Below, in pieces: positions 32,662 to 41,484 of a DNA stretch of 64,000 nt. Positions within the stretch are counted from its first letter, which is position 1. Every line of letters begins with the position of its first letter. The notes beneath the pieces are model-generated. The model made no database searches, was not told the origin of the DNA, and was given only the letters and a program-made list of their open reading frames with translations. Location of the stretch: positions 5,518,001 through 5,582,000 of the forward strand of contig NZ_CP092423.2 of assembly GCF_022374895.2 (NCBI RefSeq), given 5' to 3'. The translations under genes and the position numbers were made by a program. This DNA is from Mycobacterium lentiflavum. Its GTDB lineage: Bacteria > Actinomycetota > Actinomycetes > Mycobacteriales > Mycobacteriaceae.

Positions 32662-33995
32662 GCGCACTACCGCCTGGCTATCCAGCCGGCCCCCCGCCGG
32701 GAGGGCCCACGCCCGACGCCTCTCCGCCGGCGTATGGCCCGCCACCGGCCTACGGCGGTCCGCCGCCCGGATATGGGGCGCAGCCTGCGTACGTAGCGCC
32801 CCCCGGTTACGGACCCCCGCCCGGCTACGGACCCCCACCTGGTTACGGGCCACCGCCTGGTTATGGGCCACCGCCCGGTTATGGACCGGGCTACGGCCCA
32901 CCCGACGGCTACGGTTCCCCGCCGGGTTATGGCCCACCCCCTGGATACGGGCCACCGCCCGGCTATGGTGCGCCACCCGGATACGGGCCGCAGTACGGCT
33001 CGCCCCAGCTGGCACCGGGAGCGATCAAACCCGGAATCATCCCGCTGCGGCCGTTGAGCCTCAGCGACATCTTCAACGGTGCGGTCGGCTACATCCGCAC
33101 CAACCCGAAGGCCACGCTGGGGTTGACCGCCATCGTCGTGGTGGTCATGCAGATCATTTCGTTGGTCGCCACCGTGGGCCCCATCGCCGCGTTCGGCGGG
33201 CTCCCGAGCGATCGTTCGGCAGATATGAACTGGGGAGTGGTCGGCGCGTGGTTCGGCTCGATGGGTGTCGGCCTGCTGGTCACCTGGCTGGGCAGCATGC
33301 TGCTGTCCGGAATGCTCACCGTCATCGTCGGGCGGGCGGTGTTCGGATCGTCGATCACGATCGGCGAGACGTGGGCCAAGATCCGTGGGCGGCTGCTCCC
33401 GTTGCTCGGCCTGGCGCTGCTGGAAGCCGCGGTCGTGGCCGCACTTTTCGGGCTCGCCGCCGTGCTCATCGCGTTGATCGCGGCCATCGGCAACGGCGCC
33501 GCGGCGGTGCTGATCGGCATCCCGATGTTCTTCGCCCTGACCGCGTTGATGGTGTACCTGTACATGGTCGTGCTGTTCGCACCGGTGCTGATCGTGCTCG
33601 AGCGGCTGCCCGTCCTCAGCGCGATCACCAGATCCTTTGCGCTGCTTCGCAACGGCTTCTGGCGGGTGCTGGGTATCCGGGTGCTGACCTTCATCGTGGC
33701 GGGTGTGGTCTCCGGCGCGATCAGCGCACCGTTCAGCATCGTCGGGCAGGTGATGCTGGCCGGAATGCCGTCCACCGGTGTCCTGCTGCTGGGCACCATG
33801 ATCACGTCGATCGGATCGGCGATCGGTCAGATCATCACGGCGCCATTCAACGCCGGCGTCATCGTGCTGCTCTACACCGACCGCCGCATCCGGGCCGAGG
33901 CATTCGATCTAGTACTGCAATCCGGTGCGGCGAGCGGACCGTATGCGGCTTCCTCGACCGACAACCTTTGGCTGACACGGCCATTGGCCGGCTGA
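32658..33995 (+). CDS. proline/glycine/tyrosine-rich multi-spanning membrane protein (Rv3689-like)
   Basis: A 445-residue protein. Residues 1-115 are a disordered repeat region built from PPGYG and PPPGYG units. Residues about 125-430 contain six or so membrane helices (for example LGLTAIVVVVMQIISLVATV, ALMVYLYMVVLFAPVLIVLE) of the glycerophosphodiester phosphodiesterase membrane-domain type. The GTG start at 32658 overlaps a 13-codon ORF. It is the first gene of the MoxR/DUF58 cluster. Function unknown; the repeat tail probably mediates interactions at the membrane surface. Confidence 0.82.
   Translation: MSALPPGYPAGPPPGGPTPDASPPAYGPPPAYGGPPPGYGAQPAYVAPPGYGPPPGYGPPPGYGPPPGYGPPPGYGPGYGPPDGYGSPPGYGPPPGYGPPPGYGAPPGYGPQYGSPQLAPGAIKPGIIPLRPLSLSDIFNGAVGYIRTNPKATLGLTAIVVVVMQIISLVATVGPIAAFGGLPSDRSADMNWGVVGAWFGSMGVGLLVTWLGSMLLSGMLTVIVGRAVFGSSITIGETWAKIRGRLLPLLGLALLEAAVVAALFGLAAVLIALIAAIGNGAAAVLIGIPMFFALTALMVYLYMVVLFAPVLIVLERLPVLSAITRSFALLRNGFWRVLGIRVLTFIVAGVVSGAISAPFSIVGQVMLAGMPSTGVLLLGTMITSIGSAIGQIITAPFNAGVIVLLYTDRRIRAEAFDLVLQSGAASGPYAASSTDNLWLTRPLAG
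32670..32996 (+). repeat. coding repeat for PPGYG/PPPGYG units
   Basis: Irregular tandem copies of a 15-18 bp unit encoding Pro-Pro-(Pro)-Gly-Tyr-Gly. The period and variation are those of a protein repeat, kept in frame throughout, and not of a CRISPR or intergenic satellite. Confidence 0.8.
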
Positions 33996-34007
33996 GCGAG
34001 GACGACA

Positions 34008-34661
34008 GTGCCTTCTATCGACATCGACCGCGATGCCGCACGCCAGGCCGCAGCCGACGAGCTCAGCAAGCCGATCTATACCAAGGCGTCCGCGACTCAG
34101 CAGCTCATGGATTGGCTCAACGAGTTGCTGTACCGGCTGTTGCAGAAGACCTCCTCGCTGCCCGGTGGCTGGTTGACCACCGCGGTGCTGCTCACCCTGC
34201 TGGCCATTGCGATCATCGTGGCCATCCACACCGCGCGACGCACGATGCGCAGCAGGCGCCGCGGTGACTACCAGTTGTTCGAAACCGCCCAGCTGACCGC
34301 GGCCCAGCATCGCCAGACAGCGCAACGCTATGCAGCGGAAGGAAATTGGACCGCAGCCATTCGCCACCGGTTGCGCGCCATCGCGCGCCAACTCGAAGAG
34401 ACCGGGGTGCTGAACCCGGCGCCCGGGCGCACTGCCAACGAGTTGGCCCGAGACGCAGGCGACGTGCTGCCTCATCTGACCGGCGAATTGTCGCAAGCGG
34501 CAACGGCGTTCAACGATGTCACGTACGGCGAGGTGCCCGGGACCCAGTCCGCCTACCAGATGATCGCTGACCTCGACGACCATTTGCGGTTGCGCGCGCC
34601 TGCCACCGCATCCACGGCAGCGCACTACAACCCCGTCGAATCATGGGCTCAGGTGCGGTGA
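34008..34661 (+). CDS. DUF4129 domain membrane protein (Rv3690-like)
   Basis: A 217-residue protein with one membrane helix at about 56-76 (LTTAVLLTLLAIAIIVAIHTA) and a C-terminal DUF4129 domain (AAEGNWTAAIRHRLRAIARQLEE, then LNPAPGRTANELAR and YGEVPGTQSAYQMIADLD). DUF4129 proteins accompany MoxR ATPases and DUF58 proteins in many bacteria. The GTG start lies 12 bp after the upstream gene, and the stop overlaps the DUF4350 gene. Probable component of a membrane complex of unknown task. Confidence 0.85.
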   Translation: MPSIDIDRDAARQAAADELSKPIYTKASATQQLMDWLNELLYRLLQKTSSLPGGWLTTAVLLTLLAIAIIVAIHTARRTMRSRRRGDYQLFETAQLTAAQHRQTAQRYAAEGNWTAAIRHRLRAIARQLEETGVLNPAPGRTANELARDAGDVLPHLTGELSQAATAFNDVTYGEVPGTQSAYQMIADLDDHLRLRAPATASTAAHYNPVESWAQVR

Positions 34662-35800
34662 TGGCCACCACCACGTCTCAACCCGCGATCGCGACCACCG
34701 GCCGTTGGCGGTCGTGGCGCGGCGTCGTCCTCACCCTGGTTGTGCTGGCGGCCATCGCCTGGCTCGGTGCCTACCTGACCGCGCCGCGACCGGGGGCCCG
34801 TCTGGACGCGGAGTCCACCGGAACCGACGGCGCCCACGCATTGGTCACCCTGCTGCGCGACGGCGGTGTCGACGTTGTGGTGGCCGACAACCTCGCCGAC
34901 GTCGAACACGCGGCCCGCCCCGACACGCAAATCCTGTTGGCGCAAAGCCAATATCTGTCCGAAGACATGCTGGAGCGGCTGGCCAAGGCACCCGGCGATC
35001 TGCTTCTGGTCGAGCCGACGGCGCGAACCCGCGAAGCTCTGCTGCCCGGCGTGCGTATCTCGGGCGCCAGTTCCTTCGACAGCGATCCCAACTGCACGCT
35101 GCGCGAGGCCACTCGGGCCGGATCGGTTCGCTTCGGTCCCGCCGACACGTTCGACGTCAAAGACACCCGGGTGGTCACCCGCTGCTACGACGGCGTGCTG
35201 ATTCGCTTCCGGGACGACGGGCGAACCGTCACTGCGGTCGGAAGCAGCGACTTCATGACCAACCAAGCCCTGACGCAGGCGGGCAATGCCGCGCTGGCGA
35301 TGAATCTCGCGGGCGACCGCCCCCGCTTGATCTGGTACGCGCCGCACCACATCGAAGGTGAAACCAGCTCCGCCACATCGATTTTCGACCTGATTCCGGA
35401 CAATGTGAACTGGATGGTCTGGCAGCTGCTGGTCGTCGTGCTGCTGGTCGCGCTGTGGAAGGCGCGCCGGCCCGGTCCGCTGGTAGCCGAGGACCTGCCC
35501 GTCGTGGTGCGCGCGTCGGAGACCGTGGAGGGCCGAGGCCGGCTGTACCGATCCCGCCGCGCACGCGATCGCGCCGCCGCCGCGCTGCGCACCGCGGCAC
35601 TGCACCGGCTGCTACCCCGGCTGGGTTTAGGCACCGGCGCACCGGCACAGGCGGTGCAGATGACCGTCGCCCAACGCACCGGCATAGACGCGGGATTCGT
35701 TTCCTACCATCTGTTCGGCCCGCCGCCGGACACCGACAACGACTTGCTGCAACTCGCCCGTGCGCTCGACGAAATCGAAAGGCAGGTCACCAACTCGTGA
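34661..35800 (+). CDS. DUF4350 domain membrane protein (Rv3691-like)
   Basis: A 379-residue protein. It has an N-terminal membrane helix (about 19-40), an extracytoplasmic DUF4350 domain resembling a GATase/IFT52 fold (RLDAESTGTDGAHALVTLLRDGGV, LLVEPTARTREALLPG) and a second helix near residue 255 (WMVWQLLVVVLLVALWKA) followed by a basic cytoplasmic tail. ATG 34661 overlaps the stop of the DUF4129 gene by one base (TGATG type), and the stop overlaps the moxR GTG by 4 bp. Translationally coupled member of the MoxR cluster. Confidence 0.85.
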   Translation: MATTTSQPAIATTGRWRSWRGVVLTLVVLAAIAWLGAYLTAPRPGARLDAESTGTDGAHALVTLLRDGGVDVVVADNLADVEHAARPDTQILLAQSQYLSEDMLERLAKAPGDLLLVEPTARTREALLPGVRISGASSFDSDPNCTLREATRAGSVRFGPADTFDVKDTRVVTRCYDGVLIRFRDDGRTVTAVGSSDFMTNQALTQAGNAALAMNLAGDRPRLIWYAPHHIEGETSSATSIFDLIPDNVNWMVWQLLVVVLLVALWKARRPGPLVAEDLPVVVRASETVEGRGRLYRSRRARDRAAAALRTAALHRLLPRLGLGTGAPAQAVQMTVAQRTGIDAGFVSYHLFGPPPDTDNDLLQLARALDEIERQVTNS

Positions 35801-36792
35801 CGCAGTCCCCTTCGGCCCCGCAAGCCGCCACCGCACCATCCCCGGCCGCCGACTCGGCGCGCGACGCGCTGCTGGCGTTGCGCGCCGAACTCGCCAAGGC
35901 CGTCGTCGGACAGGAAGGGGTGATCAGCGGCCTGGTGATCGCGCTGTTGTGTCGCGGCCATGTGCTGCTGGAAGGTGTTCCGGGAGTGGCGAAGACGCTC
36001 CTGGTGCGGACGCTGGCCGCGGCACTGCGACTGGAATTCAAGCGGGTGCAGTTCACCCCCGACCTGATGCCCGGCGATGTCACCGGCTCACTGGTGTACG
36101 ACGCGCGCACCGCCGAGTTCGCATTCCGCCCCGGCCCGGTATTCACCAATCTGCTGCTCGCAGACGAGATTAACCGCACCCCGCCCAAGACGCAGGCCGC
36201 GCTGCTCGAAGCAATGGAGGAACGGCAGGTCAGCGTGGACGGCGAACCCCGGCCGCTACCAGACCCCTTCATCGTCGCGGCCACCCAGAACCCCATCGAA
36301 TACGAGGGCACCTATCAGTTGCCGGAAGCCCAGCTCGACCGGTTCCTGCTCAAGCTGAACGTGACACTGCCGTCCCGTGATTCCGAAATCGCCATCCTCG
36401 GCCGGCACGCGCACGGCTTCGATCCCCGCGACCTGTCCGCGATCAAACCGGTCGCCGGGCCTGCCGAGCTGGCCGCGGGGCGCGAAGCGGTGCAACACGT
36501 TCTGATCGCCGACGAGGTACTGGGCTACATCGTCGACATCGTCGGAGCCACCCGCTCCTCCCCCGCATTGCAACTAGGCGTGTCACCGCGTGGTGCGACG
36601 GCCCTGCTGGGCACCGCACGCTCCTGGGCCTGGCTGTCCGGCCGAAACTACGTCACTCCCGACGACGTGAAGGCGATGGCCCGCCCGACGCTGCGGCACC
36701 GGGTGATGCTTCGTCCCGAAGCCGAACTCGAGGGCGCGACGCCCGATGGAGTGCTCGACGGCATCTTGGCATCGGTTCCGGTGCCACGCTAG
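35797..36792 (+). CDS. moxR2: MoxR-family AAA+ ATPase
   Basis: A 331-residue MoxR ATPase. Walker A is EGVPGVAKT (59-67), Walker B LLLADEINR (119-126), sensor 1 lies in ATQNPIEYEGTY, and the C-terminal lid contains SPRGATALLGTARSWAWLSGRNYVTPDDV. MoxR proteins act as chaperone-like ATPases with VWA or DUF58 partners; the next gene encodes such a DUF58 protein. The position corresponds to Rv3692 in M. tuberculosis. GTG 35797 overlaps the previous stop, and its own stop overlaps the next start by one base. Confidence 0.9.
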   Translation: MTQSPSAPQAATAPSPAADSARDALLALRAELAKAVVGQEGVISGLVIALLCRGHVLLEGVPGVAKTLLVRTLAAALRLEFKRVQFTPDLMPGDVTGSLVYDARTAEFAFRPGPVFTNLLLADEINRTPPKTQAALLEAMEERQVSVDGEPRPLPDPFIVAATQNPIEYEGTYQLPEAQLDRFLLKLNVTLPSRDSEIAILGRHAHGFDPRDLSAIKPVAGPAELAAGREAVQHVLIADEVLGYIVDIVGATRSSPALQLGVSPRGATALLGTARSWAWLSGRNYVTPDDVKAMARPTLRHRVMLRPEAELEGATPDGVLDGILASVPVPR

Positions 36793-38126
36793 TGATCCTG
36801 ACCGGGCGCACCGGCCTGGCGGCGTTGATCTTCATCATTCCGATCGCGCTCTCTCCTTGGCCGGCAAAGGTTTTCGAGGCGCTGCTGGCGGCGCTGGCGG
36901 CGGTCGTGGCTGTCGATATCGCGCTGGCCGCGAATACTCGCAAACTGCGTTATGTCCGTTCGCCGAACAGCTCGGTGCGGCTTGGTCAACCGGTGGACAT
37001 GAAGCTGGAGATCCACAACGACGGCCCCCGCCGGTTCCGCGGCCAGATCCGCGATGCGTGGCCACCTAGTGCGCGTGCCGAACCGCGCATCCACGAGATC
37101 AAGATCGCCGCCGGGCAATGTCAGCATGTCCAGACGCACCTGCGACCGGTCCGCCGCGGCGACCAGCGCGCGGCGGCGGTCACCGCCCGGTCGATCGGGC
37201 CGCTGGGGTTGGCGGGACGGCAAGGTTCGCAGCCGGTGCCCGGCCAGGTCCGGGTGCTGCCGCCGTTCTTGTCGCGCAAGCACCTGCCGGCGCGGCTGGC
37301 CAAACTGCGTGAGATCGACGGTCTGCTGCCGACGCTGATCCGCGGGCAGGGAACCGAATTCGACTCGCTGCGTGAGTATGTCGTCGGCGACGACGTGCGG
37401 TCGATCGATTGGCGTGCGTCGGCGCGCCGCGCCGACGTCATGGTCCGCACCTGGCGGCCCGAACGTGACCGGCGGGTGGTGATCGTGCTGGACACCGGGC
37501 GCATGGCGGCGGGCCGCGTCGGCGTCGATCCGACCTCCACCCATGCCGAAGCCGACCCAGCGGGCTGGCCCCGTCTGGACTGGTCGATGGACGCCGCACT
37601 GCTGCTGGCGGCGCTCGCATCGCGGGCCGGCGATCATGTGGACTTCCTCGCTCATGACCGGCTGAGTCGCGCTGGCGTGTTCGGTGCATCGCGTACCGAG
37701 TTGCTCGCCCAGCTGGTCGAGGCGATGGCCCCGCTACAGCCCACGCTGGTCGAATCCGATTGGCGTGCAATGGTTGCCGCGATCGCGCGGCGTACCCGGC
37801 GGCGATCCCTGGTGGTGCTGCTGACCGATCTCAACGCAACCGCTCTGGACGAGGGACTGCTGCCGGTGTTACCGCAACTGTCGTCCAAGCACCATCTGCT
37901 GGTCGCCGCGGTCTCCGATCCGCGGGTGGACCAAATGGCTACCGGCCGTTCGGATGCGGCGGCGGTCTACGATGCGGCGGCCGCCGAACGGTCCCGCAAC
38001 GACCGCCGCGCGATCGCGACACGGCTGCGCCTAAGCGGGGTGGAGGTCGTCGACGCGCCACCCGACGAATTGGCGCCCGCGCTCGCCGACCGTTACTTGG
38101 CGATGAAAGCGACTGGGCGGCTGTAA
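36792..38126 (+). CDS. DUF58 domain protein (Rv3693-like)
   Basis: A 444-residue protein with two membrane helices near the N-terminus (about 8-25 and 29-46), a beta-rich domain, then the DUF58 signature GQGTEFDSLREYVVGDDVRSIDWRASAR and a VWA-like domain with a MIDAS-type DTGRM segment. DUF58 proteins are the partners of MoxR ATPases. The GTG start shares its first base with the TAG stop of moxR. Function in mycobacteria is unknown; envelope assembly or stress adaptation is suggested by homologous clusters. Confidence 0.87.
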   Translation: MILTGRTGLAALIFIIPIALSPWPAKVFEALLAALAAVVAVDIALAANTRKLRYVRSPNSSVRLGQPVDMKLEIHNDGPRRFRGQIRDAWPPSARAEPRIHEIKIAAGQCQHVQTHLRPVRRGDQRAAAVTARSIGPLGLAGRQGSQPVPGQVRVLPPFLSRKHLPARLAKLREIDGLLPTLIRGQGTEFDSLREYVVGDDVRSIDWRASARRADVMVRTWRPERDRRVVIVLDTGRMAAGRVGVDPTSTHAEADPAGWPRLDWSMDAALLLAALASRAGDHVDFLAHDRLSRAGVFGASRTELLAQLVEAMAPLQPTLVESDWRAMVAAIARRTRRRSLVVLLTDLNATALDEGLLPVLPQLSSKHHLLVAAVSDPRVDQMATGRSDAAAVYDAAAAERSRNDRRAIATRLRLSGVEVVDAPPDELAPALADRYLAMKATGRL

Positions 38127-38129
38127 GTT

Positions 38130-39122
38130 TCAGCGGGTGGGAACCACGTCGGGCGCATCGTCGATATCGCCAGTTTCCCCGGCCCGCACGGCGCGGCGCC
38201 CGAAGTAGATGACATACGTCAGGAACGCCGCCTCGGCGAGCACCCCGATCGCGATACGAATGAACGTCGGCAGGGGTGACGGCGTCACCAAGGCTTCGAT
38301 CAACCCAGACACCAGCAGTACCCCGACGAGTCCAATCGCCACCGACACGACGGCCCGGCCCTGTTCGGCGAGCACCTGTCCGCGCGGCCGATCTCCGGGC
38401 GATATCACCGACCACCCCAGTCGCATCCCCGCTGCCCCGGACAGGAACACCGCGGTCAGCTCCAGCAGCCCGTGCGGAAGCAGCAAACCCAACAGGATGC
38501 CGCCCTTGCCAGCCTGAAACATCAGCCCCGCGATCAAACCCAGGTTGGCGGCGTTTTGGAACAGCACGAACGGAATCGGCAGGCCCAACAACACCGAAAA
38601 TGCGATGCATTGGGCAGAGACCCAGGAGTTGTTCACCCAGACCTGCAGGGCGAACGCCGCGGCGGGGTGTTCGCTGTAGTACTCGGCGATGTCGTGGTTG
38701 ACCAAATGGTCGATGTCGCTGGGTGTTCCGACCGCGGCCTGCACATCGGGATTGCTCGCCACCCAGACCGCGATGATCACCGCGACGCCTAGGAAGGCCA
38801 CCGCGGTGGCCAACCACCACCGCCAGGCACGGTAGGCGGTCACCGGGAAGGACACCGTCCAGAACCTGGTGAACGTGCTGGTCAGTGGCGCATGGGCACC
38901 GGTGACCGCGGAGCGGGCACGCGCGATCAGGCTGGACAGTCGACCGATCATCAGCGAATCCGAGGATGCCGACCGCAGCATCGACAGATGGGTGGACACT
39001 CGCTGGTAAAGCTCGACGAGTTCGTCGACCTCCGCGCCCGTCAGCGACCTGCGCCGCTTGATCAACTGGTCAAGCCGGTCCCAGGTCGGGCGATGGGTCA
39101 GCACGAATGCGTCGACGTCCAC
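38130..39122 (-). CDS. stage II sporulation protein M (SpoIIM) family membrane protein (Rv3694c-like)
   Basis: A 330-residue membrane protein. The N-terminal soluble segment (1-95) has LIKRRRSLTGAEVDELVELYQRV; it is followed by about five to six membrane helices with the SpoIIM motifs FVLFQNAANLGLIAG and LLLPHGLLELTAVFLSGAAGM. In non-sporulating actinobacteria this family travels with RDD, MoxR and DUF58 genes. Starts with GTG. Divergent from the RDD gene by 72 bp and convergent with the DUF58 gene by 3 bp. Confidence 0.88.
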   Translation of the reverse strand: MDVDAFVLTHRPTWDRLDQLIKRRRSLTGAEVDELVELYQRVSTHLSMLRSASSDSLMIGRLSSLIARARSAVTGAHAPLTSTFTRFWTVSFPVTAYRAWRWWLATAVAFLGVAVIIAVWVASNPDVQAAVGTPSDIDHLVNHDIAEYYSEHPAAAFALQVWVNNSWVSAQCIAFSVLLGLPIPFVLFQNAANLGLIAGLMFQAGKGGILLGLLLPHGLLELTAVFLSGAAGMRLGWSVISPGDRPRGQVLAEQGRAVVSVAIGLVGVLLVSGLIEALVTPSPLPTFIRIAIGVLAEAAFLTYVIYFGRRAVRAGETGDIDDAPDVVPTR

Positions 39123-39194
39123 CTTGGCAGCCTAATGTTTCGGGGCCAACGACCGCAGCCGGTCACACCCAGCGAACCTGTACCGTTCGGTGTT

Positions 39195-40127
39195 ATGTCG
39201 GAGGTGGTGACCGGGGACGCCGTGGTGCTGGACGTGCAGATCGCCCAGCTGCCGGTGCGAGCCCTGAGCGCGCTGATCGACATCACGGTGATCTTCCTGC
39301 TGTACATCGTCGGGCTGCTTCTCTGGGCGGCGACGCTGACGCAATTCGACAGCGCGCTGAGCGGGGCCATCCTGATCATTTTCACGGCGCTGGTGATGGT
39401 CGGCTATCCGATCGCATTCGAAACGGCAACCCGGGGGCGCTCGCTGGGCAAGATCATCATGGGCTTGCGCGTTGTATCCGACGACGGCGGCCCAGAACGC
39501 TTCCGGCAGGCCCTTTTTCGCGCGCTGGCATCGGTGGTGGAGATTTGGATGCTCGCCGGGAGCCCGGCCGTGATCTGCAGCATCTTCTCGTCGAAGGCCA
39601 AGCGTGTCGGCGACATCTTCGCCGGGACGGTCGTTGTCAGTGAACGGGGGCCACGATTGGGGCCGCCCCCGATGATGCCTCCGTCACTGGCGTGGTGGGC
39701 GTCGTCGCTGCAGTTGTCGAATCTCGATGCCGGCCAGGCCGAAGTCGCACGCCAATTCCTTTCCCGCGCACACCAACTCGATCCGCAGCTGCGGCTGCAG
39801 ATGTCATACCGAATCGCCGGTGACGTGGTCGCCCGGATCGCGCCGCCACCTCCGCCCGGCACTGCGCCCGAACTGGTCCTGGCTGCCGTCCTGGCCGAAC
39901 GCCACCGCCGCGAGCTGGCGCGGTTGCGCACCGCGATGCCGCCGGGCCCACCGCCAGGACCGTGGACTGCCGGGCCGCAATATCAGGCACCGCCCGGCTG
40001 GCCCGCCGCACCGCCGGCGGCCATGCCGCGCCAGCCCGCGCCAGTCGCCTGGCCGCAGCCGACAGCACCGCAGGCGACGCCGCCGGAGCAGGAACAGCAA
40101 ACGGGCGGCTTCTCGCCGCCGCGCTAG
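39195..40127 (+). CDS. RDD family membrane protein (Rv3695-like)
   Basis: A 310-residue protein, the same length I recall for M. tuberculosis Rv3695. The RDD domain (about 15-155) has three membrane helices with the Arg and Asp positions of the family (RALSALIDITVIF, TRGRSLGKIIMGLRVV). The C-terminal half is cytoplasmic, ending in a Pro/Gln/Ala-rich tail. ATG 39195 begins just before the domain. The function of RDD proteins in this cluster is unknown; some relatives act in ion antiport. Confidence 0.87.
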   Translation: MSEVVTGDAVVLDVQIAQLPVRALSALIDITVIFLLYIVGLLLWAATLTQFDSALSGAILIIFTALVMVGYPIAFETATRGRSLGKIIMGLRVVSDDGGPERFRQALFRALASVVEIWMLAGSPAVICSIFSSKAKRVGDIFAGTVVVSERGPRLGPPPMMPPSLAWWASSLQLSNLDAGQAEVARQFLSRAHQLDPQLRLQMSYRIAGDVVARIAPPPPPGTAPELVLAAVLAERHRRELARLRTAMPPGPPPGPWTAGPQYQAPPGWPAAPPAAMPRQPAPVAWPQPTAPQATPPEQEQQTGGFSPPR

Positions 40128-40496
40128 TCAGCTCGCGACCTTGACGGCCATCAGCGCCACATCGGCGACCAATAACGCCCAACCGAACAGCGGCACCGCA
40201 ATGCCGCCGCGGCGCTTGGCCGTGAAAAACGTGATCAGGATGACGACGAACGCGACCAGCGGCGCCCCGTAAAAGGCCACGCCGAAATCGATCCCGCGGC
40301 GCAGGTTGGGGCAGCTGTGGTCGGTGCACCCGTCGGTACTCATCACGGCGCCGAGCGCGAAGAGCATGACGATCGCGGCGGCCGGCACCGTCGACAGCGC
40401 CAAACCCCAGTTCACCCATGGCCACACGTGCGGGTCGTGGCCGTGCCGCGCCGACACCGTGCTGTGGAACGTCACGTTGGAGTTCGCTGCGTTCAT
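40128..40496 (-). CDS. hypothetical small membrane protein
   Basis: A 122-residue protein with three predicted membrane helices (about 28-50, 72-94 and 100-120). Two cysteines between helices 1 and 2 (GCTDHSCPNLRRG) probably face outside and could pair. I do not recognise the family. ATG 40496 was chosen; upstream in-frame ATG codons give an unlikely N-terminus. It is convergent with the RDD gene and divergent from padR, with a palindromic operator between them, so it may be controlled by the PadR regulator. Confidence 0.65.
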   Translation of the reverse strand: MNAANSNVTFHSTVSARHGHDPHVWPWVNWGLALSTVPAAAIVMLFALGAVMSTDGCTDHSCPNLRRGIDFGVAFYGAPLVAFVVILITFFTAKRRGGIAVPLFGWALLVADVALMAVKVAS

Positions 40497-40625
40497 CCCG
40501 GAGTCCGTACCCGTCACCCAGCCGGGACAAACGAAGCTCCTACAGGATCCTTTTCTGCAGGTCAGGGCCGCATAATCCCCGGTACGGCAACCGCCGACCG
40601 AAATCCGTCGTTGCATCGCGATCGT

Positions 40626-40641
40626 TCACGATATATCGTGA
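40626..40641. promoter_or_regulatory. 16-bp perfect palindrome, probable PadR operator
   Basis: TCACGATATATCGTGA is a perfect 16-bp palindrome lying 55 bp before the padR ATG and 130 bp before the divergent membrane protein gene. AT-rich centres with ATAT are typical of PadR-family sites. Binding by the adjacent PadR is inferred from position. Confidence 0.65.
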
Positions 40642-40695
40642 TATTCCGAAGCGCACAAACGGTGCGTTACTCCGAGAACATTGAGGACTACAACA

Positions 40696-41436
40696 ATGAG
40701 CAACCCATTCACTCCCCCTGAGGGACCATTCGCCGGTCACCCCGGCACCGGATTCGGCTTCGGCCCCGGCTTCGGAGCTGGGCCAGGACACGGCCGGGAG
40801 CAACGGCGTGCCCTGCACGGCGCACGGCGGCAGGCCCGCCGCGAATTCTTCGAAAACCTCCGCGACCAGGCCGGCGATCAGGGCTTCGGCCCCGGTTTCG
40901 GCCCGGGCTTCGGCCCCGGCTTCGGGCCCGGCTTTGGCCCCGGTTTCGGCCCGGGCTTCGGCGGACGACGCGGCGGCTGGCGTCGCGGCGGCCACAACCG
41001 CGGTAAGCGCGGTGACGTACGGGCGGCCATCCTGGCACTGCTCGCCGAGCGGCCGATGCACGGCTACGAGATGATCCAGCAGATCGCCGAACGCAGCAAT
41101 GGGATCTGGAAGCCCAGCCCCGGCTCGGTGTACCCGACGCTGCAGCTGCTCGACGACGAGGGCCTGATCACCGCGAGCGAAAGCGACGGCAGCAAAAAGC
41201 TTTTCGAGCTGACCGAAGAAGGGCGTGCGGCTGCCGAGAAGGTCGAGACCCCGCCGTGGGACGAGATCGCCGAGGGCGCCGACCCCGGTCAGATGAACCT
41301 GCGGTCGGCCATCGGCCAGCTGTTCGGGGCGATCGCGCAATCCGCGCACACCGCCTCCGCCGAACAGCAGCAGCGCATCATCGAGATTCTGAACAATGCG
41401 CGCCGCGAGGTCTACGGCATCCTCGGCGAGGACTGA
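40696..41436 (+). CDS. PadR-family transcriptional regulator with Gly-Phe-Pro repeat N-terminus
   Basis: A 246-residue regulator. The winged helix is at about 105-180 (VRAAILALLAERPMHGYEMIQQIAER, PSPGSVYPTLQLLDDEGLIT), followed by a helical dimerisation region. The N-terminal 100 residues are unusual: a tandem GFGP repeat at 63-89 with a shorter copy at 20-31, then an Arg/Gly-rich linker (GRRGGWRRGGHNRGKRG) that could bind nucleic acid. A 16-bp palindrome upstream suggests autoregulation. It ends just before a strong bidirectional terminator. Confidence 0.88.
   Translation: MSNPFTPPEGPFAGHPGTGFGFGPGFGAGPGHGREQRRALHGARRQARREFFENLRDQAGDQGFGPGFGPGFGPGFGPGFGPGFGPGFGGRRGGWRRGGHNRGKRGDVRAAILALLAERPMHGYEMIQQIAERSNGIWKPSPGSVYPTLQLLDDEGLITASESDGSKKLFELTEEGRAAAEKVETPPWDEIAEGADPGQMNLRSAIGQLFGAIAQSAHTASAEQQQRIIEILNNARREVYGILGED
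40882..40962 (+). repeat. 12-bp coding tandem repeat (GFGP units)
   Basis: Roughly seven in-frame copies of a 12-bp unit of the form GGC-TTC-GGC-CCC encoding Gly-Phe-Gly-Pro within padR. Copy number could vary between strains by slippage. Confidence 0.8.
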
Positions 41437-41449
41437 CCGTTGCGCTGGG

Positions 41450-41482
41450 AAGTGCCCGCCGGCCATGGGCCGGCGGGCACTT
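41450..41482. terminator. bidirectional terminator between padR and glpK
   Basis: A perfect 15-bp inverted repeat (AAGTGCCCGCCGGCC / GGCCGGCGGGCACTT, loop ATG) fills the 48-bp gap between the convergent padR and glpK stops. The stem is flanked by A on one side and T on the other, so it works on either strand. Confidence 0.85.
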
Positions 41483-41484
41483 CG

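Noticed and set aside
32670..32996. Regular short repeats that could suggest CRISPR or satellite DNA
   Set aside because: The repeats stay in frame and encode Pro-Pro-Gly-Tyr-Gly units; there are no unique spacers of constant length.
40882..40962. 12-bp tandem repeat considered as a minisatellite or CRISPR-like array
   Set aside because: It encodes Gly-Phe-Gly-Pro units inside padR; a coding repeat explains it.
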